Shown here in pieces: positions 23,613-28,281 of a stretch of DNA of 28,281 nucleotides. The first letter of the stretch is position 1. Each line of letters begins with the position of its first letter. The stretch is from Perkinsus olseni (lineage: Eukaryota; Perkinsozoa; Perkinsida), in NCBI GenBank assembly GCA_013115125.1, contig JABANN010000452.1, positions 1-28,281 on the forward strand. The letters are read 5' to 3'. Position numbers and translations under genes: made by a program. The notes beneath the pieces were generated by a model that did not search any database, was not told the origin of the DNA, and was given only the letters and a program-made list of their open reading frames with translations.

Positions 23613-24411
23613 TCATCATCATCTTGGTAAAATATCTTCAGAAACGATCACACGCCACAGTTGGGCGTCAGAGAGAAACTCGAGTAATTTTCAATAATCG
23701 CCGCTGATGCTACTATGAAACTGAACAGTAGTAAACCACACGATGTCCGCGATTTAAATGGACGTGCCGTTTTTCGCTCCCATTTCCTGTGCGTAACTAT
23801 TCTACCTTCACCTCGGCGCCATCGGTCCCTCCTCCTCAGCCCTAGCTAGCTGGACAATATCTCATAGAATAACTAAATGATACGGACCGGGACTATCACC
23901 AGAGGTGCTTTCCTTCGAACATAGGTCCATCCTTATTGAACCAAGGCGATCGCCAACCTATCAGCTTCACTCGTCTGTGACGATGCAGTCCTGCATCGCA
24001 TGAACACATATGAAACTAGCAGGGCGTGAAGCTCGATAAACGGCAACGCGGACCAACGGAGTCCCCCCCCAGCGACCTCCCTCATATTACCAGTAATTTC
24101 TGTAGACACAATGGAGTGATGATGATGATGATGATGAGGATGATGTGCGGAAAAGATGGTATCAGTCATGGTCGAGTAGCATGGGAAAGAGTCCAACAGC
24201 AGCCTACTACACACCACAATTTCCACTTCCCCATTCTCACCAGTCCCTTTGCGTGACCACAACACAAGGACTCCTCAAACGATAGCGAAACTGTCGTATA
24301 GACAGTCAAAGCTCTGCAGGTATTGAAGTATCTCAGTAATAATAAGGCGCCACGCTCGTAAAATTTAAACATATCTTCTATTATATCGAATTCAAGGTCA
24401 ACCTCGGGATA
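23613..24411. other. Intergenic gap with an (ATG)n repeat
   Basis: About 800 bp between two same-strand genes. It contains an (ATG/GAT)n microsatellite at about 24117-24143 and a C run at 24064-24070. It should hold the promoter of the CCCH gene; no specific element is recognised. Confidence 0.6.
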
Positions 24412-27400
24412 CTATATTTGCTGGTTAACTCTAAAATCAGTAGATACCTTCTTAGCAGCGCCTCCAACGCCGACCCTCTGAGTGTTCGCGACGTAACGAT
24501 GACCCAGCTCATAATCATCCGGAATCATCCAGAAGAAATTTCTAACCATAGTCGCCGCTTTCCGCACCTGTCTGCCCACGCCAGATCGACCCGACAAATC
24601 ACTCGACCGTTCCGCAGCAACAGGGGAATCATCGAACGCTTCCAAATCAGAATCCTCAGAATCCAAATCGATCGATCTCCGCCTCTCTCGCTCCACCGCC
24701 AGTCGTGATGCCGCATTTCGTCTTTTGCGTTCCTGCCTTCGGAAAATTTTCAATATCACCCCACTTCCAATGACAAAGACCGTCAAATGCAGCGGAACAA
24801 AAGCCAGAACCAAAGAGGCCAGGAAGCACGTCGGGACGGCCATTATGTAGGCTAGCCTAGTGACCAAAGGATCGCTCCAATTCCACGCCGTCGGTATCCT
24901 TTCTATCACATTCAACGCTCTGTGAACTTTAATGTTGATCTTAGTAAGCATGACCAGCATTCGTCTCAGCCTCACATCAGCGTTCTCCTTAGCGTCTACG
25001 TCCGACTCCCAAACCACATAAGCGTCCCTCTGCCGAAACTCCCAATCCCTGGCTGACATCATCCCATTTACCGTCAATAATATCAACATAATCCACGGCC
25101 ACAACGCCCTAGGAGACAGCAGACACGTGTAGGCCCAAATGATCATCAACATCGCCAAGGGCCCGTGAGCAGAGAAAAAGTAGCTCAGCAGCGGGGCCAT
25201 GCTCTTCAACCGTCTTATCCGCATTTTGTTCCGCTTGAGAAGAAATCGGAAATTTCTCAGCAGCGCCCACAGTGCCATATCGCCTTGGACTTCACTCAGC
25301 CGCGGAATGACGTACATAGTGGACGGGTTGGCCTCGAACTCATATTCAGCACGGAGTATTTGCTCCTGGCTGGTGACAGACGACTTATCCCCTTCATCGC
25401 TCATCTCCGAAGCGGAAAGTGACTTCTCCTGAAAAAACGAGATTCCATCGCCGAAGGCCGGAGAGCCAGCAACTCATCGGAAAGACGAATGTGATCCTTT
25501 CAAATCAGATCGAATACCGCAGCCGTTACTACATCATCCTCACTGCCCAGTGACATCGCTCTTGTAGGCCCCACCTGCCACCAAGGCCGAGACCGCAGCA
25601 TCGCCGCCCATGCGGACTCGTCAAGTCGAAGACCGAGCTGAATTCAATCCATCAGTCAAGAAGACTCGGGACATCCGGACTACCTCGAGACAAATGAATC
25701 CAATGGACTTCACTGGTTTGACCATTCCCGAGCCGGGCCATTTGGGGACAGCGGTTAAGTATCTTGAAAATTGATACCTCCTCAAGCGGAGCGAAGCACG
25801 CCTGCTCTCCTACTCACGACTATTACTTGCTAAAAGGATTATAGTCCGACCATCCCTCATCTATTTCGCGCTCGCCCGCTGTTTTTGGGCGGAAGCATCC
25901 AGTAAAGATTCCGCCACCACTGCGCTCCTCTTTACGGGAAATATTGTGTCCAATCCTCATCTTCCTTGCACTGGTAGTAGTGGCAGCTGTGGGATCCCGT
26001 TCGAGGAGTCTTGATACAAAATACACATCGAAACTTTCAATTCGCTAACGCCGCTCGACAGAATTTCCGCCATCACCCAGTAGGAATTCCACGGCATATC
26101 ACCCCAATCGTACTTCTTGCATGAGTAATACTCCTGTGTTTCCTTGCAACCTGCCTTCTGTTCAATCTTCGTCGTGATGGGATATACCTCGAACCAGCTT
26201 CGCTCCGGCGGCCTCGGATGTCCCGACCACGAATCCTCAATAAGAGTTGGCAATGGTATCTGAACTCCAGTGTCACAACAGCTTGAGCCACCTCACATGC
26301 ACGTGAGAGTCGAAGGAAGTTGAGATTCGCCATAGGCTGATGGTTGGCTATAGGATGACAGAAGCGAGATATAACCGCGGAGGCCAAGCTAAGGACCAAC
26401 GCCCTTAGTGCCTTGCCGAGATCATTTGCCTACTATCAATATGATCTCTGAGTACACTGTATCTTCTTCATTACAAGCATCAACTCAGGGAGATATTCGA
26501 GCGTTAGAGAATCAACTATTCTCACCAAGTACCAGCGACAGCAATTAACTTATGATTTTCCCACCATCTGCCTAATGTTCAGACCATGGTTTTCTCTGTA
26601 CGATATCTTTCAAGAAAATGGCCACCTGGCCGAGATACCGGGCTCAGGTGTTTCACTTTCTCATTCTGGTTCAGGCGTGGCCGGCCGGACAGCAACCGGA
26701 TGTCATAGAGACCTTCCTGATCCGCGACTGATACCATTGAGCATCAACCGTCATGGGAAAGTTTCGATACCACTTTCCCAACGAATCGCGCTGCGCGATT
26801 CGCGCAGCGAACAGACCGAAACACCTTGCCTCCCTCATTACAATGACTCGCCCCAAGGGCTGAGGCGTCCGAAACTGATGAGAGGCGAAGAGCACCACAT
26901 GGAGGTCGCTGGCTAAATCGGTAACCTCCAGACTCCAGCGGGCATCCTCCCATTCCACAGCTGAAAGGAAGACGAAATAAATCGAGGGAATGCAACGTGC
27001 AACGACATGCGCGGCCACTACGCCGAGTGGCAGAACCCTTCATGTGGCATAGTGGCCTCACTTCCTTGTGAAACTTGGACCACCGTGAAAGCAGCGCCAG
27101 GAAGGACACGAGACAGCATTCTACTGTATTTAGAAGTATTGCTCGAGTGCTCCTCAAGCGACGTGGCAAATGAGTCACTTCTTCGCATTGAGGTGAACAC
27201 TTAGAGACCACCGACAGAATTTTCATCGCTAAGACGCCAAGCACTTTTCCCAGGGAGAAGGGCTCGTCTCGCAATATACAGACAGGCCTACTACTACTAT
27301 GAGCACCCACTTACTTCCGGAACTCTTGTCGACCGAAGCGTGGCTGCTCCTTCGTCTGTGGTTTTCTAAGTGGATCTTGACAAAAGGCTCCTTGGCCTGA

Positions 27401-27974
27401 CGACGAGCATTAATCGAGTAAATGGTATATGTCGTCCGATTCGAACTCAGAGACGGTCTATCCTTAACCACGATGATCCCCTGTAGCGACGAACCCGCCG
27501 CGAACCGAGAGCCCCTCGAAAGACAGGCCTATGAGGAATCTCGATCGTCACCTGCAAGTCTTTCCCCTTTACAAGGGCCACGTCCAGAGTACCCAATACC
27601 AAATCGGGCCGTCCCGAGTATAAATCGTCTCCGGTCAGCACTCTATGAGTACTCGCCTAGAGATGGTATCTTTAGTCGTCGAGTCGGTCGAGGGACAACC
27701 TACCTGGGAACTCCTCTTGCTGGCAGGTGCGTTGCGCGGAGATTCAGCTTGGGGCTTGTTACGGCGGATCTGAGCGTGATATCTTCTGCACGCATTTGTC
27801 GCACTCATCAACCTCAGAACCCACCCCAGGTATCTTCGAAGTTGCCTTCATTCTTGCTCTATTAATTTTTTGAAATAGAGCGTTAGAGAATGACCGAGTG
27901 CTACTGAGACTACTTGGTGTTGGTGAGCCCGACACTGCAGAGGCTTGCGCGGGTGAGGCTTGCTGCTGCTGCAT
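24412..27974 (-). CDS. C2-domain protein with MCTP-like C-terminal membrane region, multi-exon
   Basis: MCTP proteins bind membranes through C2 domains and anchor in the ER by a C-terminal hairpin. The start ATG at 27974 opens MQQQQASPAQAS. LGTLDVALVKGKDL is a typical first C2 strand, followed after a 71-nt intron (27481-27551) by PFVKIHLEN in exon 27315-27480. VEWEDARWSLEVTDLASDLH and PLGRVIV, near 26820-26970, fit later C2 strands. Downstream exons in phase: 26292-26347, 26077-26259, 25827-26044, 25684-25762, 25575-25637 and last exon 24412-25428. The last exon carries two hydrophobic hairpins (about LAMLMIIWAYTCLL with WPWIMLILLTV; and LAYIMAVPTCFLASLVLAF with PLHLTVFVIGSGVI) joined by WNWSDPLVTRL, as in MCTPs, then a basic stretch RRQERKRR. 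Two introns would be only 32 nt. Exons between 26347 and 27315 are incomplete. Confidence 0.7.
26783..26801. repeat. Perfect short hairpin in the C2 gene
   Basis: GAATCGCG, a CTG loop, then CGCGATTC: an 8-bp perfect stem. It overlaps a possible 3' splice site (GCGCAG) on the - strand. Confidence 0.6.
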
Positions 27975-28281
27975 TTGCTCAACTTATTCTTATCCTCAGT
28001 CACTTTCAACTGATACCCGTTGAGCGACGGTAAACTGAGTAACTACGAGAACAAGCATCATCTGAGAATACTGCCCAGTTCCTACCCGAAAGCATGCAGA
28101 AACTGAGGAATTTCAAGACGACAAGTGGGAAAGATCTTTTGATGAACAGCGGATCGAGCGTGCGAGAGTAGCGAGTGTGAAATCGCAGAGAAGGAGGATG
28201 CGCACCGTAAAGATTCCAACACAACACCGCACGGCGGAGACAGAAATTGTGCTGCGCTGAAGCACTCATGAAACGGGAACC
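27975..28281. other. Upstream region of the C2 gene
   Basis: The - strand frame 28006-28269 is open but has no recognisable features and no good link to the C2 gene. It probably holds the promoter and 5' leader of that gene. It is cut by the window end. Confidence 0.4.

Noticed and set aside
24026-24256. 76-codon + strand frame with a Met run
   Set aside because: It exists only because of the (ATG)n microsatellite.
26744-27310. 188-codon - strand frame as one exon
   Set aside because: It spans several splice signals of the C2 gene, and its C2-like part lies in another frame.

Overview
The window looks like nuclear DNA of a gene-dense, intron-rich unicellular eukaryote. Nearly every protein gene is cut by short GT-AG introns, most of 43-60 nt and a few apparently only 32-35 nt. 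Coding exons are moderately GC-rich, intergenic gaps are a few hundred bases, and trinucleotide repeats are common. The compactness, the intron-rich MULE transposase and the run of genes on one strand would fit an alveolate such as Perkinsus; that placement is inference. I see no bacterial operon signals, CRISPR array or retroviral element.

Left edge (1-3972): a 43-bp tandem repeat, then an apparently intact Mutator-like (MULE) transposase on the + strand. Its 14 exons join with continuous frame to about 644 codons and carry a FLYWCH-like finger, a DDE-type core and a SWIM zinc finger. About 800 bp without a recognisable gene follow.

Middle (3973-19543): six genes head to tail on the - strand. 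They are a 1070-aa acidic low-complexity protein without visible introns; a PPX1/prune-type cytosolic exopolyphosphatase (8 exons, 371 aa); a 10-exon AbfB/beta-trefoil-like protein with a C-terminal coiled coil and basic nuclear-type signals (294 aa); a Maf-family nucleotide pyrophosphatase (7 exons, 219 aa); a membrane-anchored cysteine-synthase-like PLP enzyme (10 exons, 396 aa); and a divergent TruD/PUS7-family protein with a presequence-like N-terminus (7 exons, 499 aa). Exon phases agree across every predicted junction in these spliced genes.

Right part (19819-28281): two nearly identical tRNA-Gly(CCC) genes on the - strand; a small single-membrane-span ORF on the + strand; two - strand genes of unknown function, one with a glutamine run and one with CCCH zinc fingers; and a - strand gene with at least one C2 domain and a C-terminal membrane domain like that of MCTP proteins.

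The genes do not form an obvious pathway. They are mostly housekeeping: polyphosphate breakdown, nucleotide sanitation, cysteine metabolism, RNA modification, glycine tRNA and membrane-contact or lipid traffic. The most unusual points are the same-strand array, the spliced intact transposase, the PUS7-like protein that seems to lack its catalytic aspartate, the AbfB-like protein with a motif copy inside an intron, and the very short introns. Exon coordinates were derived by hand from splice-site consensus, frame continuity and remembered family motifs; no search was run.
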